Source: Niebla homalea
Taxonomy: Eukaryota; Ascomycota; Lecanoromycetes; Lecanorales; Ramalinaceae
Reading direction: 5' to 3'
NCBI GenBank assembly: GCA_019925105.1
Contig: JAHGAU010000049.1
Span: forward strand, 21,026 to 85,025
Length of the DNA: 64,000 bases
Shown: one piece after another, positions 9,412 through 22,453 of the stretch
How the letters are laid out: each line of letters opens with the position of its first letter
How positions within the stretch are numbered: the stretch's first letter is position 1
Made by a program: the position numbers and the translations under genes
The notes under the pieces: generated by a model
Told to the model about the DNA's origin: nothing
Database searches by the model: none
The model's input: the letters and a program-made list of their open reading frames with translations, nothing else

Positions 9412-12320
9412 TTACCCTTTGTAGAGAGAAATATAGCCGTTTTCGCTTAGTCGCCTTACCCTCCGAGGGTGCGGAGGCGGTTTATGATTGTTTACTTCTT
9501 TAGCGTTCCCACCCGCCGTCACCTTACCCTCACCGCCGCGGTGACGGTAGATAATAAGCGTACCGAAAACCAAGACGAAACAGTAGGTTTTACTGCTAAT
9601 GAAATAGGCTCTTTTAACCTTATTTACTAATTTATACTGACGGCTACCTGCTCCAACTAATCCTTCCTCTAGCGGTATGTTTGTTACAATACTATCGGTG
9701 TCGCTGTAGTACAATTCGCCGCCTTTTGCTAAAATATCCAATTTGGTCTTACTCATAGCAATTCTAGCATAACTGGTTACAGCCGAAACCCCGGGGGTTG
9801 GGCAATTGCAATAGATACATCTGTAAAACTTTTCTCAACACCCACGTTGCGCTTAAGATTAGTTAATACACTATCTTTATAATCTACGTTAAGTTCTTCA
9901 CAGATCTCTGGCGAAATCCGGTTGTCATAAGTCAATAGTACTTTGTCGTCAATATGATCGCAACTCCTTATACGTTTAGGCCGGCTTATCTCATTATGTT
10001 TAACCTTGTCCACAAGCTCCGTTTTTGACTTAGATATATGGAGCCCGAACCGACCCAGTAGGTTATTAAGCAAACTTTTAGATACTGCTTTTTCCACATC
10101 CGACTTAGTATTTGATTTAACGTCATATATAGCTTTTACATAACCGTCGAACACATTAAAATTTTTATGAAAGGTATAGCCCGCCCACCGCCGCGGTGTC
10201 ATGCACAAATATGCTATAACCCTGGTCCGATGCGAAGCTTAGCTCTTCGCTAAAATATCAACCATCCCACTCACCATTTGCCATAAAAACACCGCGATTC
10301 GTCCTAGTTGGCAACAGCCCTAAATAACTACTATTTGATTTAACGCTACAGTAGTAAAAGCCGAAGAAATCCTTTACATTTTGTATGTCACTACATATAG
10401 AATCCTCAAATATAACTGTAGTTCCAGGCAGCGGATTTAAGGCAGCATATGGATACAGGGAGTTGACATCATAATAGTATAAATCCTCCCCATAGGGCTT
10501 ATATACCTCAGTGATACCCCCAAAATAGCTTTTTCTAATATCGTCATATATCGACCGTTTATTGATTAGGGGTATATTATCGGAATAGAACTTGCTTAAA
10601 TATATCTTCATAGCTAGCGACGATATGCTTAAGGATCCGGACATTTGCACTTGATACTTCCGATAAATATAATCACTGAACTTACCCAGAACCTCATATA
10701 AAGATTTGTTGTCCTTTTCTAAGTATTTAATGGTTTCTTTCTTAGTGTCCCAGTCAGATGTGGGTATTAAATTGTAGTAGGTTTCTCTCAGTTGCTCTGC
10801 CGTTATCCCTTGCTTTTCATCTGCAGGGCTAAGGTAAGGTAAGTTATAAAAAGATATGTCCGGCTTGTGTCCAATATAAAACAGCCTGTTTGCCTTAACA
10901 AAACTGTCACCGCAAAGTGCCGCCACCCTCTACCCTCCTACCCGGAACCCCCCTACCCTCCGAGGGTGGAGGGGTCCGCGGGTGGAGGGTATATGTTGAA
11001 AACAAGGGGTAGGGACATGTGGTAGGAAAACATATCCTTTCGGATTTCCAAGTTATATGTGTAGCCTAGCTTATCTAAACTATGATTTAATATATTATAG
11101 CTATCTACAAGTTTAATGTGGTACTTTCCTCTCTTTATGGTAAAGGACATAATTAAACCATCTTTAGCAAATATCTCCGTGATATACCTATGTTTATGTA
11201 CATTAGCTCTAACTAAAGTAGCTAAGATAAAAACGATGTCATAGCCCCCCAAATTATGTACATAAAATGTGTAGGCGCGGCGCCTAGCCCGAATATCTAG
11301 AGCTAAGCAAGTGGTCTATGCTTGTTAATACTAAATCATCCGCCGCAAGTCCCGCGGCGTCTGAATTTAACGTTTTATCAATATATCAAGTAGAAATTCC
11401 TCATCTTTTAGTAAAATACCCAACACAAAATACCTTAGATACACCGTTATCCAAATAAGTTTCCAAGTCAAAAGTACCAATTAAGGGATCAGGGATACTC
11501 AGCTGATTATGCAAGTATGTTTTGGTTGGTACCTTAATGTGGTTAAAATCGATCTTTATAGAAGTAGCCACATTAGAACTATTTACGTCAATGGTCTTAG
11601 TTATATTTCCGGTAGTTCTGGTGAATTTGGTAGTATTAACCTCTCTATCAGACAATTTTAAGACATGTCTACCATCCAAGGTAAAAACGTTAATATCGTG
11701 TCCCCGCAAGTCCCGCCACCCTCGGAGGGTATGGGGGTTGTAAAATAGCCTATTTATAGTTACAGACTTGTGGGTAAATACACCCTTTTGTACTTGAGTC
11801 TCAAAACCATTACATACATAGGATAGAAATTTAGCAAGAATCGTATCTGCTGGATAACAAGGCAATACAGCTTAACTTTTACCACCTTTATCTATTATGA
11901 AGGATAAATCGTACCATCTAGTAACATAAGCTTTTCTTTACATATCTTATCAGGTACCCGCGGCGGGTAGGGCTTACTACAAGCAATTACAAAAAGCCTA
12001 AGTCAAATACACAGCATTATGTATATAAAACGTATAACTATGATATTTACTTGGTCTATATAATAAATAAGTGGAATGTAACGTGTTCGGCCTTGCTTTT
12101 TTACACCACCGCCGCAAGTCCCGCCACCCCAACCCAACCCTCGGAGGGTAGGAGGGTAGGAGGGTAGGCGATAAGTGACCATACTTATAAAAGTGTAAAC
12201 GTATTCAGTAAGGGGATTCCGCTTAATATCAAACAATGTTCCTGTTACTAAACGTTTAGCCTCTTCAAGCCTTAAGGAAATTAAAGTTTTACCTACCAAG
12301 CTATTGGCTATAGATAACAA
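9412..12320 (-). pseudogene. dpo: decayed plasmid-type family B DNA polymerase
   Basis: This remnant of a protein-primed family B polymerase, typical of linear mitochondrial plasmids, is read from 12320 down to 9412. In order one sees an N-terminal region (12320-12003 and 11865-11401), an exonuclease motif with D-x-E (GTFDLETY), an Exo II-like HNLGGYD (about 11245), a palm motif DVNSLYPYA (about 10460), a fingers motif KSLLNNLLGRFG (about 10070) and the catalytic YSDTDSIV (about 9690). UGA again reads as Trp. The frame is broken repeatedly, with a TAG near 11290, and examined breaks fall at GC palindromes (about 9788-9803, 10186-10200, 10915-10990, 11268-11285, 11700-11735, 12110-12170). Motif order and spacing are otherwise kept, so the insertions are probably recent. 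It is the only recognisable protein-coding sequence on the minus strand. Confidence 0.9.
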
Positions 12321-13282
12321 TGGAGCTTAAGTCAAACTCTTAAGGTTTAACCACAGTATCTGTATAGCATAATTCGGAAATTAAACGCCGCGGGACTTGC
12401 GGCGGCAACAGACCCTAAACAATACATCACCCGGAACCTTCGGGTTTATCTTAGAAAGTTAGTGAAAAGGTTACATATAGTGTAAACTAAGTCCAACACA
12501 GAGATTTCGACATTAGTAAATATCATGTTACAACAAATATTTCAGTTTATTAGTAGATTATGTTTGCCGTGGGACTTTGCGGCGTATACAAAAAGATTAT
12601 TGTAGTTTTGCTGATCCAATTGACGCGGCGGGTGGGGGGTTCCGGTGACGGAGGGTTTCGGGTATAATAAGTAAAAAAGGCATATTGCCCCACATAAGTC
12701 CACGTACCGCCTCGGGGATATGAGGCGATAAGTAAATATACTATATAAATCTAATATTAGAGATAGCGCCGCGGGACTTGCGGCGAGCCAAACATAGTAG
12801 ATATGATCTATTTTGCCTTAAGATTGGCCAATAGTACTAGAGTGTATACAGATGTATAATTTGGTTTATATTTAACCATTAGGCTAAAGCACTTTTAGCC
12901 CCTTTCTTACTCTGATTGTATATATAAACATGATGATATGACTACCCGCGGCGGGTATAAGAGATATTAAGTCATTTGGTGCTATACTATTTGGTGGTAG
13001 TTCTAGATAGCGGTGCCGTGTGGTCAAAAACAGTCCCCGCCGCGGGGGTCAGTTTTAGTTAGATATTTCTTTAATAACAACGGGGCCTTTTCAAGGGGAA
13101 ATAGCCTGTATGTCAACAAATATACTCACATTTCGTAAGAGTTATGCTAATAACTACACTTTTTTTTACAAACCGGGACCCGGGCAAGTCCGGCGCCGAT
13201 AAATAACTTAAGGGTTAGTGCTTACTATTTGGCTATTTGTAGGTAGGTTGCTTACCTAGATAAGAAACTAAGTTAAACACGA
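12321..13282 (+). other. non-coding spacer with GC palindromes
   Basis: No gene is seen. GC elements lie near 12385-12405, 12430-12448, 12565-12580, 12622-12665, 12705-12726, 12767-12785, 12943-12957, 13035-13048 and 13173-13198. The spacer separates the minus-strand polymerase remnant from nad1. Confidence 0.75.
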
Positions 13283-15384
13283 ATGTTATATACACAAGTC
13301 CCAACTCTTACATCTATTATAGAAGTTTTAATTGTAATTGTGCCCGTTTTGTTAACGGTTGCCTTTGTAACAGTTGCTGAAAGAAAAACAATGGCAAGTA
13401 TGCAGAGGAGACTTGGTCCTAATATTGTAGGTGAAAGTAAGAAGTAAGTGCTTTTACTAGGCCTGAATCGTAGTTATATACTATGATTAAAACCATCAAA
13501 TTGACAGGAAAGCCTTAAAGCTATTTCGACTAAATAAGTTAAGCAATGGACTTGTGGCTCGGTTAACAACTAGAGGTATAGTGAAACAGAAATAGATGTA
13601 CGAAAGGAAATAGGTAATCTGCAGCCAAGTGCCTAGTTTAACTTGCAAGTCCCGCTCATAATGTGTTTAAGACAAAACATCAAGCGCGGCGGGATCTGCG
13701 GCGAGTTATTATAGATGATTAAAGGGGCCCTTTCCTCTACCAAAGTTAAATAAATAGGTATGCAGTTCATCGACTAAACGGTGGTTTATATTAATTATTA
13801 AGAATAGGCGCGGCGCCTTTGTGGTTAATACTTAAGATATAGTCAGACCCTACTTGAAAAAAGTACAGGTATATTCTTCTTATAAAGATGCCGATAGCGC
13901 CACAACATAAGGATATAACCGTTAAATGGATAATATTTATTATTTAGGGAGAAGGCCCCAGACTTTACCTGTATTATTTAAAGGGGAGATTAAACTTTTT
14001 CATATATGTGGTTAAAAGGGGAGATTTGTATTACGGAATTCTTCAAGCTTTTGCAGACGCTCTTAAATTATTATTAAAGGAGTACATTTCTCCTACTCAA
14101 TCTAATCTTGTTTTGTTCTTCCTGGGGCCGATAATTACATTAGTATTTTCTTTACTAGGCTTTTCCGTTGTACCATTTGGACCAGGTTTAGCAATATCAG
14201 ATTTTAACTTAGGAATACTTTATATGTTAGCTGTATCATCGCTATCCACTTATGGAATCTTATTAGCTGGTTGATCTGCTAATTCTAAATATGCTTTTTT
14301 GGGTTCGTTAAGGAGTACGGCGCAATTGATCAGTTATGAACTTATATTAAGCTCAGCAATACTTTTAGTTATATTATTATCAGGTAGCTTAAATCTAACC
14401 GTTATCATTGAATCACAAAGTGGTATATGGTATATTTTACCCTTACTACCAGTAGCCATAATCTTCTTTATAGGATCTATAGCAGAAACAAATAGAGCCC
14501 CATTTGACTTGGCCGAGGCTACTAAATAAAAAAAACAATATGATTTGGTCTCGTAAAACATTGCTATGCGCTGGAAAACCTTTATATAAGACAATCAGCA
14601 GGAAACCAACGGATAGCCCTTACTCCCCGGATCTGCCGCGGTGATGGGTTATTATCCAAGTAGGATCCTCAGAGACTACACGCAATCATTAAATACAAAA
14701 TTATATGGCGCTATGCTCAAGAAAAGACAAAACAAGACAAGCCAATTGTGTTTAATAAGATATAGTCCAACCCTGATGTTTATAGTGAATAATAATTAGA
14801 TGCAGCACATGTTACCCGCTAAGCCTTACAAGTAGGATAAGCCGGATAAACTAAAACCTTAATTTTTATTTTCATACACATCGGCGAGGGACTTTGCGCC
14901 GGTTACTTAGGAATCAGAGTTAGTTAGTGGTTTTATGACAGAGCACGCAGCTGTAATCTTTGTATTTTTCTTCCTGGCGGAATACGCCAGTATTGTTCTT
15001 ATTTGCGTTTTAATAAGTATATTATTTATAGGCGGTTATTCTTCGGCTTTACCATATGTACCTGATTTAATATGAAATTACCTTAGCACATATATAAATG
15101 TAGAGGATTACGATCATTATATGCAATTAAATACTACGGCTAGCACTGCTTTATATAGCCCGGTTATAGAAGGTCTTATATATGGTTTAACTCTAGGGTT
15201 TAAGTCTTGTGTTATGATATTCATTTTTATATGGGCTAGGGCTTCATTTCCTAGAATACGTTATGATCAATTAATGTCATTTTGTTGAACTATTTTGTTG
15301 CCATTGATAATAGGTTTTATAATAGCTTTTCCTTGCATTTTAAGTGTATATCGGCTATTTCCAAGCAATGTTTCTCTACTATAA
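13283..15384 (+). CDS. nad1: NADH dehydrogenase subunit 1 (two introns)
   Basis: ND1 is a membrane subunit of complex I at the quinone site. The exons are 13283-13432, 14029-14520 and 14911-15384, giving 371 residues; all join in frame. Start ATG opens [20 protein letters not shown]. Conserved motifs are [62 protein letters not shown] and the C-terminal [15 protein letters not shown]. Intron 1 falls after GPNIVG and intron 2 between EA and ESEL. Both upstream exons end in T and both introns end in G. The stop is TAA at 15382. UGA encodes Trp, for example in LAGWSANS. Confidence 0.96.
13433..14028 (+). other. group I intron 1 of nad1
   Basis: This 596-nt intron has a clear core: aaattgacaggaaagcc (about 13498), ggtaatctgcagccaag (about 13613), catcgactaaacgg (about 13767) and taagatatagtcag (about 13830). 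GACTA/TAGTC forms P7. The same core is present in rnl introns 1 and 2 and in the nad4L intron. There is no encoded protein; two GC elements lie inside (about 13684-13702 and 13807-13817). Confidence 0.88.
14521..14910 (+). other. group I intron 2 of nad1 (IB-like)
   Basis: At 390 nt this is the shortest intron in the window. The core elements are acaatcagcaggaaaccaacgg (about 14590), cctcagagactac (about 14669) and aagatatagtcc (about 14758). It closely resembles nad5 intron 2 and the third cob intron. No protein is encoded. Confidence 0.88.
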
Positions 15385-15518
15385 AGCTACAACTTACCTT
15401 TGAACGCTTTCAGCGCGTTTTATAATATATATGTAAATTGTATATAGCACCTAGGTTTATAATTACAAGAATCCGGCGTATACCACTCAAAGGTGTAAAA
15501 TTTTAACAATTAAATTAC

Positions 15519-16553
15519 ATGAAAAAGTCTTTATTTAGATCTACAGCTATAGCCTCCTTAATAGCAAGTCTATCCCTTATGTTTTACTACCACCGCGGCG
15601 GTGATATGTTTAGTTCTGGTGCTTTTGCCTCACATTTCCCTTGCAGTGAAGTCTTATCCTATCGTTTTCTTAAGAATGATCAAGGAAATATGCAAACTAT
15701 ATACTATGATCTACCTAAGCTTTATGATCAAGGAGATATGCTAACATTCTCTAATATTATTCACGATGGTGGTATGTCTATAAGTAAAATAGGTGGAGCA
15801 AACAGCCCATTAGACCAGTTCTTTATAAGAGAATATATTACTCTATTAATAATATTGCTAGGTAATCTTAAACTATCATTTACAAACATGGGGTTTTACT
15901 TAACTCTTGCTGCATTTCTAGGCTCTACTCTTAACATAATTGCTACTAACTTTAGAAGGTTAATATCTAACGTTTGATCTTCAAGTCAAGAATCTATATA
16001 TGCAACTGTTCACAGTATAGTTATAAACCAGATAAATGCGGTTCAAGGCCAATCATTTTTTCCTTTTATAGCCGTACTATTTGTTTTTATACTTACTAGT
16101 AATCTAATTGGGATGATACCCTATAGTTTTTCTACAACATCTCATTTTATTGTAACATTTTTTATAAGTTTCACAGTGGTAATTGGCTCAACCTTCTTAG
16201 GTTTTAGCTTACATTTCCTTAAGTTTTTTTCTATTCTTGTACCTTCGGGTTGCCCTTTACCTTTGTTACCATTGCTGGTACTTATTGAAACCATATCATA
16301 TCTGGCAAGAAATGTATCATTAGGACTTAGACTTGCCGCCAATGTTTTAAGTGGTCACATGCTCCTTAACATATTAAGCGGATTTGTATATAATATTATG
16401 AAAGCGGGTTTCCTTTACTTTTTTATAAGCTTTATACCTTTGTCTTTTATTATGGCGTTTTCCGCTTTGGAAATAGGGATTTCCTTTATACAAGCACAAG
16501 TATTTTCTGTTTTAAGTGCTTCTTATATAAAAGACGGATTGGACTTGCATTAG
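15519..16553 (+). CDS. atp6: ATP synthase F0 subunit a
   Basis: Subunit a forms the proton half-channels of ATP synthase. The frame from ATG 15519 gives 344 residues, about 85 more than the family norm. The conserved N-terminus (NSPLDQFFIREYI) begins near 15810, and an in-frame ATG at 15774 (MSISKIGG) would give the usual 259 residues. The upstream extension contains a GC palindrome (15591-15603) read as HRGG. Conserved features are SNLIGMIPY, the channel helix with the essential Arg in SLGLRLAANVLSGH, and a C-terminal helix with LEIGISFIQAQVFSVL. Multiple hydrophobic segments are present. One UGA (15975) reads as Trp. atp8 and atp9 follow. The choice of start is uncertain. Confidence 0.95.
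15591..15603 (+). repeat. in-frame GC palindrome in the atp6 5' extension
   Basis: The hairpin CACCGC-G-GCGGTG is read in frame without a stop. It lies upstream of the family-length start at 15774. Confidence 0.8.
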
Positions 16554-16727
16554 TTATAAAGTTTATACAGTATTAAGCTAGCCTAATGGCAAACAAGAAT
16601 CCTCCGCTTTCCGCCTTCCGCCTTACAAGCCAGCTCTCATCAGATAGCTAACGCACAACACTAGGGTTTAACTTAGTTTAGCACGCCCCCGAGGCGATGC
16701 GTTAATATTTTCCGCTATTAATCAATA

Positions 16728-16877
16728 ATGCCTCAGTTAGTTCCTTTTCATTTTACTAATGAAACAATCTTTGTTTTTTTTATTTTAACCGTAATGGTCT
16801 ACACATTTTCTAAATATACATTGCCTAGTTCCGCTTGTTTATTAAAAACGCGTGTTATAATTTCAGGGTTACGGTAA
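16728..16877 (+). CDS. atp8: ATP synthase F0 subunit 8
   Basis: The 49-residue protein starts MPQLVPFHFTNETIF, matching the conserved MPQL-P-F-F start of fungal subunit 8, followed by one hydrophobic transmembrane segment and a basic tail (KTRVIISGLR). The stop is TAA at 16875. It sits between atp6 and atp9, the common fungal order. An overlapping open frame starting at 16835 is a shadow. Confidence 0.93.
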   Translation: MPQLVPFHFTNETIFVFFILTVMVYTFSKYTLPSSACLLKTRVIISGLR

Positions 16878-17485
<608 letters not shown>

Positions 17486-17834
17486 TTATAGCCTCTTGTT
17501 CTCGACGTAGTCCTAGCCTCTTGTTTTTCGATATAGTTATCGGCGCGGCGCGGCGCGGCGCCGGGCCTCTTATTTTCCACATACACATAGCAACCGTTAA
17601 TTAAGTAATACATAGGCTAGCTCTTATACATTATTGTTTATATTGACCACCCGCAGGTCCCGCGGGTGAGTGTGTTTTCCTTGCTGTTCCTCTTGTTTCT
17701 TAAAGTTAAAGGTATAGGCTAAGGGGAAAACAAGGCATTAAGACTGTATTAGTATACTAAACATAACTGATGTATAAATCTCCGCTTTCGGCTTAGTGGG
17801 ATCCGATTGTGGTAAATGTTACTTTTGGTTAAGT
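17486..17834 (+). other. atp9-rnpB spacer
   Basis: No gene is seen. It holds an expanded GC element at 17542-17562 (repeated GGCGC units) and another at about 17648-17668. Confidence 0.7.
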
Positions 17835-18065
17835 AAAAAAGGAAAGTCCAATGCCGTATAAATCTATACTTTATATTATTGCTTTTGAACTATATAGAAG
17901 ATTACTTTGGTATTTAACAGAAAATATTTAATGTATAAGTCATATCTTAACATTTTTGTTTAAGAGTAAAATATATTATGCAACAGAAATCCAAGATTTG
18001 GCATTTGTTTAGATGCATGATTACCAACAGGAACTGGCTTATTTATATATTAGTTATTGAATCTT
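17835..18065 (+). ncRNA. rnpB: mitochondrial RNase P RNA (candidate)
   Basis: Two conserved blocks are seen about 190 nt apart: ggaaagtccaatgcc at 17841 and caacaggaactggcttat at about 18026-18042. These match the bacterial-type blocks GAGGAAAGUCC and ACAGAACCCGGCUUAU. They can form helix P4 (AAG-U-CCA with TGG-CTT), leaving the single bulged U that is characteristic of RNase P RNA. The AT-rich interior and short total length fit reduced fungal mitochondrial versions. The RNA would process tRNA 5' ends with a nuclear-encoded protein. The ends are approximate. A covariance-model search (Infernal with RNase P models) would settle it. Confidence 0.65.
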
Positions 18066-18380
18066 TATCCAAAGATGGTTAGTTAGCCTCTACAATCTAT
18101 AATAACCTTAAGAAAGCCCTTCGTTTCGCCCCGGCTATAATAGTAAGGCTAAAAAGTTTAGTATTATATAGCCAAATGAACTTACCTTAGTAGTATGAAT
18201 TTATTTACGATTAACCAGTTCTATTGCCTTACTTTCCCTTCCTTTTCAGTTGTTGCTGCGAAACCCCCTACCCGCCGCGGGTGGAGGGTATAGAGAAAAA
18301 TTAGAAAATAATATAGGGAGCCGTTTACATAAAATTTTATATAAGTGCAAACCTTATATTTAAACCGGCGATAACTACAA
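18066..18380 (+). other. spacer upstream of rns
   Basis: No gene is seen. One GC element, CCCGCCGCGGG type, lies near 18267-18281. Confidence 0.65.
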
Positions 18381-19137
18381 CAAATTGAGTTTGATGATGG
18401 CTCTGAGTGAACGCTATCCTAATGCTTGACACATGCTAATCGAACGGCTTGCGCCTATGTTGTGACAAGTAGTGGTGTACAGGTGAGTACAAGGTTTAGA
18501 ACTACCTTGGAGTAAGGAGAAAGATCCCTTATAACTTAGTAAAATGCTAAAAAAAGAAACGATAGTTTTGCTCTTAGAAGTCTATTCCTCGTGTGTGGTA
18601 ATAGTTAGGTTTTATTACGCTTTTAACTAGCTAAACGCACGTAGTCGTAACTGAAAGGTTGATCGACCACAGTGGGCCTGAACAAAGCCCACGATGAGAA
18701 TTACAGCAGTGGGGAATTTTGGTCAATAGTCTAAGGACTGAACCAGCAACTAGGATGAACGAATAGCTACGGCTAACTGTATAGAAATATACGGTATTGA
18801 CTTATGTTAAATAAAGTTCTGGGTAAGATTTTATTATGAAATTTCCTACCCATTTGTCTTGACCAAATTGTGTGCCAGCAGTCGCGGTAATACACAAAAG
18901 ACAAGTGTTATTCATCTTTATTAGGTTTAAAATGTACCTAGACGGCAAATCAAGCCAAACACGGGACTATTTTGCTAGAGTTTCTTATGAGTGGGCTTTA
19001 AAGTACTAATGGTGGAGAGATAAAATATTGTTATACCATTTTTCATAATGAAGAGCTATGGCACTGGTTTTGGTGAAAGCATCCCCCTATGTGAAAACTG
19101 ACGTTGAAGGACGAAGGCTTTGGGTCGCGAATAGGAT

Positions 19138-21096
19138 GTGCGAAATGATAAGTTTCAATAAGGATTGTATAACTATTAATTATTGTGTTTGTAACCGTTA
19201 ATTTACTTTTGCTTCCGGACCGGGTAATGAAGTAGAATAAGCCGGTTTCTATATATGTATTAGCCTCCAAGTTAAACACGTAGATATATATATAGGTAAA
19301 GCTCCACAAATGTGATTGATTATACATTGTATTTCATCTTACAATAGCCTACTTAGATATGCATTATGGGTAACTATTTTGTGTAAAGCTCTAGGGAAAG
19401 TACTACAAAGTTATATTTATATTAAACTATTATAGTATCGGCTTTCTTCCATGGTTAGAGAAATCGAATCAATGTAATTAAAACTCTGCGTAAACCCCTT
19501 ATGTTAACTATTGTCCCCGTGGTGGGGTGGGTGTTTAGATTGTAAAGTAAGTGCAATTGGTTAGGCATTTAACGCGTCCTAGGTTAAGTGAAGATGAACA
19601 AATAATCTACAGAGTAAAGTTGAAACCTAAAGAAGAATTTTATTTTTATTGAGGAACATTATAATGCCTATAATCCGCTAAGCCAAGTTAAACTAAGCTG
19701 TTTTATAACTAATGCTAGCAGTGTTTATTGTAAAATAAACTAACGATTAGAGGTAAAAGGATAACGTAAAAAGCTAATGCGATTTTGTAATGAAATTGAT
19801 AGGGAATCTACCTAACTTGAAAGGGTGCTGACTTGCGTATAGATGTTTTTAACGATTCTCGGCGCGGCGCCGACATATGACCACATTTTAATGACACCCT
19901 ACCCTCCTACCCTCCTACCCTCCGAGGGTTGGGTTGGGGTGGCGGCGGGTTGTATTTAACTTACTAATCTTTTTGTCTTGTCTCAAAGTCAAAATCCGAC
20001 ACAGCTAATTTTACAAGTAAAACGCGGTACCCCCCACCCGCCGCGGGTAGGGGGTTCCGGTTGTATAAATATGGCCATTGTAAAATACATAAGGTTTAAC
20101 TTAGACCCGCTGCATATCCGGTAGAAAAATGAATACATTGTATACCTAAAGGGTTCTTAAGTAAGGACAAATCAGTATAGTTAATGTTACAGTTTTCACT
20201 AGGCGCGGCGCCTGGCCTTTAGAACGGATTTTACTTTATTAGGTGATATACTAAACAAATTGGAAGGAATTGGTTCTATACTAATAAGCTTTATGCTCAT
20301 TTAGCCGTTAATCACAAAACAGGCGTGTTATACTTGATAGAAAATGTGTTTTAGAAATTTGCTTTAATTACCAAAAACCTATTTGCAATAGGCGCCGCGC
20401 CTTACAATTTCTTAATACCCTCCTACCCTCCGAGGGTTGGGTTGGGGTGGTTCTAGCCGTAACATAAAAAAGAGTTTAAGAACAGGGAGCTATACGATGA
20501 TTACGTGCTTGACAGTATGTACTTTAAATAGTAAGCTAAACCTTACGCATTCTCAAGATAAAATACAAAATGTTCTGAATGCAAGTCCCACTGGGTCTTC
20601 GACAAGGCAAACAGTTCATAGGTTAGGTTAATAATTGAGTTATAAGGCCCGGGATCTGCGCGGGACTATGCGCCGATATAAGTGAAAAGCGGATGTTTCT
20701 ACATTAACCGGCGCGGCGCCGATTGATAAAATAACTTTATCGTGGAGCATGGCGATGATTAGCTTCTAATAATAAAAAAGTTAGCTTTTAGTCCTAATGT
20801 GCTTAATAGGTCTTCAAAAGCAATAAACGCCAATAAAGTAAGTTAAACCTTATGTATATTATATATAAAGTAAAAAGGATATAGACCGGTGCGGGCCGAC
20901 AACAAATTTTTAGAGAATCGGCGCATAGTCCCGCGCCGATGTTAAGGATATACCTTCAAAAGTAAGTATGTGCAGTACTGTGAATGAAGTAACATAAACA
21001 GGCGGTAATCGTTAGGAATGTTTGAGCCGTATGCCATGAAAGTGGCACGTACGGTTCTTAGAGGGGGAAAGCCTGAAAAGGACCACCTATCTCAAC
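19138..21096 (+). other. group II intron in rns (site about S788), no ORF
   Basis: The intron starts GTGCG straight after aataggat and ends AC before tagataccc. Domain V is at about 21027-21062 (gagccgtatgcc ... ggcacgtacggttc). It is 1959 nt without a protein, swollen by at least nine GC palindromes (for example 19861-19871, 19899-19935, 20202-20212, 20391-20401, 20710-20720). Its last 70 nt nearly match those of the second rns intron. Splicing presumably needs a protein supplied from elsewhere. Confidence 0.88.
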
Positions 21097-21256
21097 TAGA
21101 TACCCTAGTAGTCAAAGCAGAAAATTATGAGTGTTATAAGGTGGACTGCTACGTTTATTTTATAAATGAAAGTGTAAGCACTCTACCTCAAGAGTAGTTT
21201 GGCAACAAAGGAACTGAAATCATTAGACCGTTTCTGAAAACAGTAGTGCAGTATGT

Positions 21257-22241
21257 GTGTGACAAGAAGCGGGTATTAGCAATACAATTATCAAATTGTT
21301 AGGTTATCTCTTGACCTATCACTACCTACACATGCGGGTCAGTAATGTAACGTATGAAGCTGTGGGGACAATGCAGCCTGTTTTAAATAACAATGCAAAC
21401 ATCAAATGTTTTCAGGAGCTAGTGAAGTAGAACACGGAGAGCGCAAGCAAAAATAGCAAAGACGCTTCGTAACACTACATATTAAAAGGAAGATTATAAG
21501 TTCTACATGCTAATTTATTAAAGAGATCGTATTTCCTTCGGAGTAAAGCTATTCCCCTAAATTCTACAAATGTGTTAGTACTTGAACTTGGTAAGCCCTT
21601 TATCTTTAGCAAATTATTGTTTTGTCGCGGAGCCGCCGCGGCTGGCGACATAAAAAAAAAAATAGTAAGTTGAAGAGGCAACATATAAGTTATACGAAGT
21701 TGTTGTAGCCGATAAAGGGTAGAGGAGTGATTAAAAAGCAAATGCCTAGGCTAGATTTATATTGAATTAGATCAGGCTTATGGATATAGTTATATATTAC
21801 CTAATAAACCGGCTTATACTACTTGCTAAAATTATTTAAGAATAACATAGTACTATGCGTTGGTTTCAATGAAAGTTTTAATCTGTCGCCTCGTAGGCGT
21901 GTATAAATACAAGTAGAAATGGTAGCTTTAACTAATAGTATATAACTTGACCAATGGCTAAACTGTTGGTGGCTGACTTAATGTACGGCAGAATGTATCA
22001 ATACAAATAATGCACACCCGCGGCGGGTAGGTTAAAATCTAAGTATTTATCAACATAAATAGTGTAGGTCGGCCCTGATTTACTCAAGTAGTATAAGCCG
22101 GTTAACGTTAATGTATAAGTATTGATTGCGGCGATGGCCACTAGGTTAAAACCTAACAATTCTGTTTGAGCCGTGTGCTGGGAAATCCTGCATGCACGGT
22201 TCTTGGAGGGGGAAAGACTGAAAAGGACTACCTATCTCAAC
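21257..22241 (+). other. group II intron in rns (site about S952), no ORF
   Basis: This 985-nt intron starts GTGTG and ends in CAAC before tgtttaattcg. Domain V is at about 22168-22204 (gagccgtgtgctggg ... gcacggttc). The 3' tail agggggaaagactgaaaaggactacctatctcaac is nearly identical to that of the intron at 19138, pointing to a recent common origin. No protein is encoded. GC elements lie at about 21624-21650 and 22016-22029. Confidence 0.88.
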
Positions 22242-22453
22242 TGTTTAATTCGATAATCCGCGAAAAACCTTACCACAATTTGAATATTTATATTTGATAT
22301 ATTTACAAGCGTTGCACGGCTGTTTTCAGTTAATGTCGTGAGACTTTGGTTAGATCCATTAAATTAACGTAAGCCCTATCTCTATTTATATATAGAGGTG
22401 TTCTCCACAATATTGGAAAAGATAACAGGGACTAAAACAAGTCATCATGGCCT

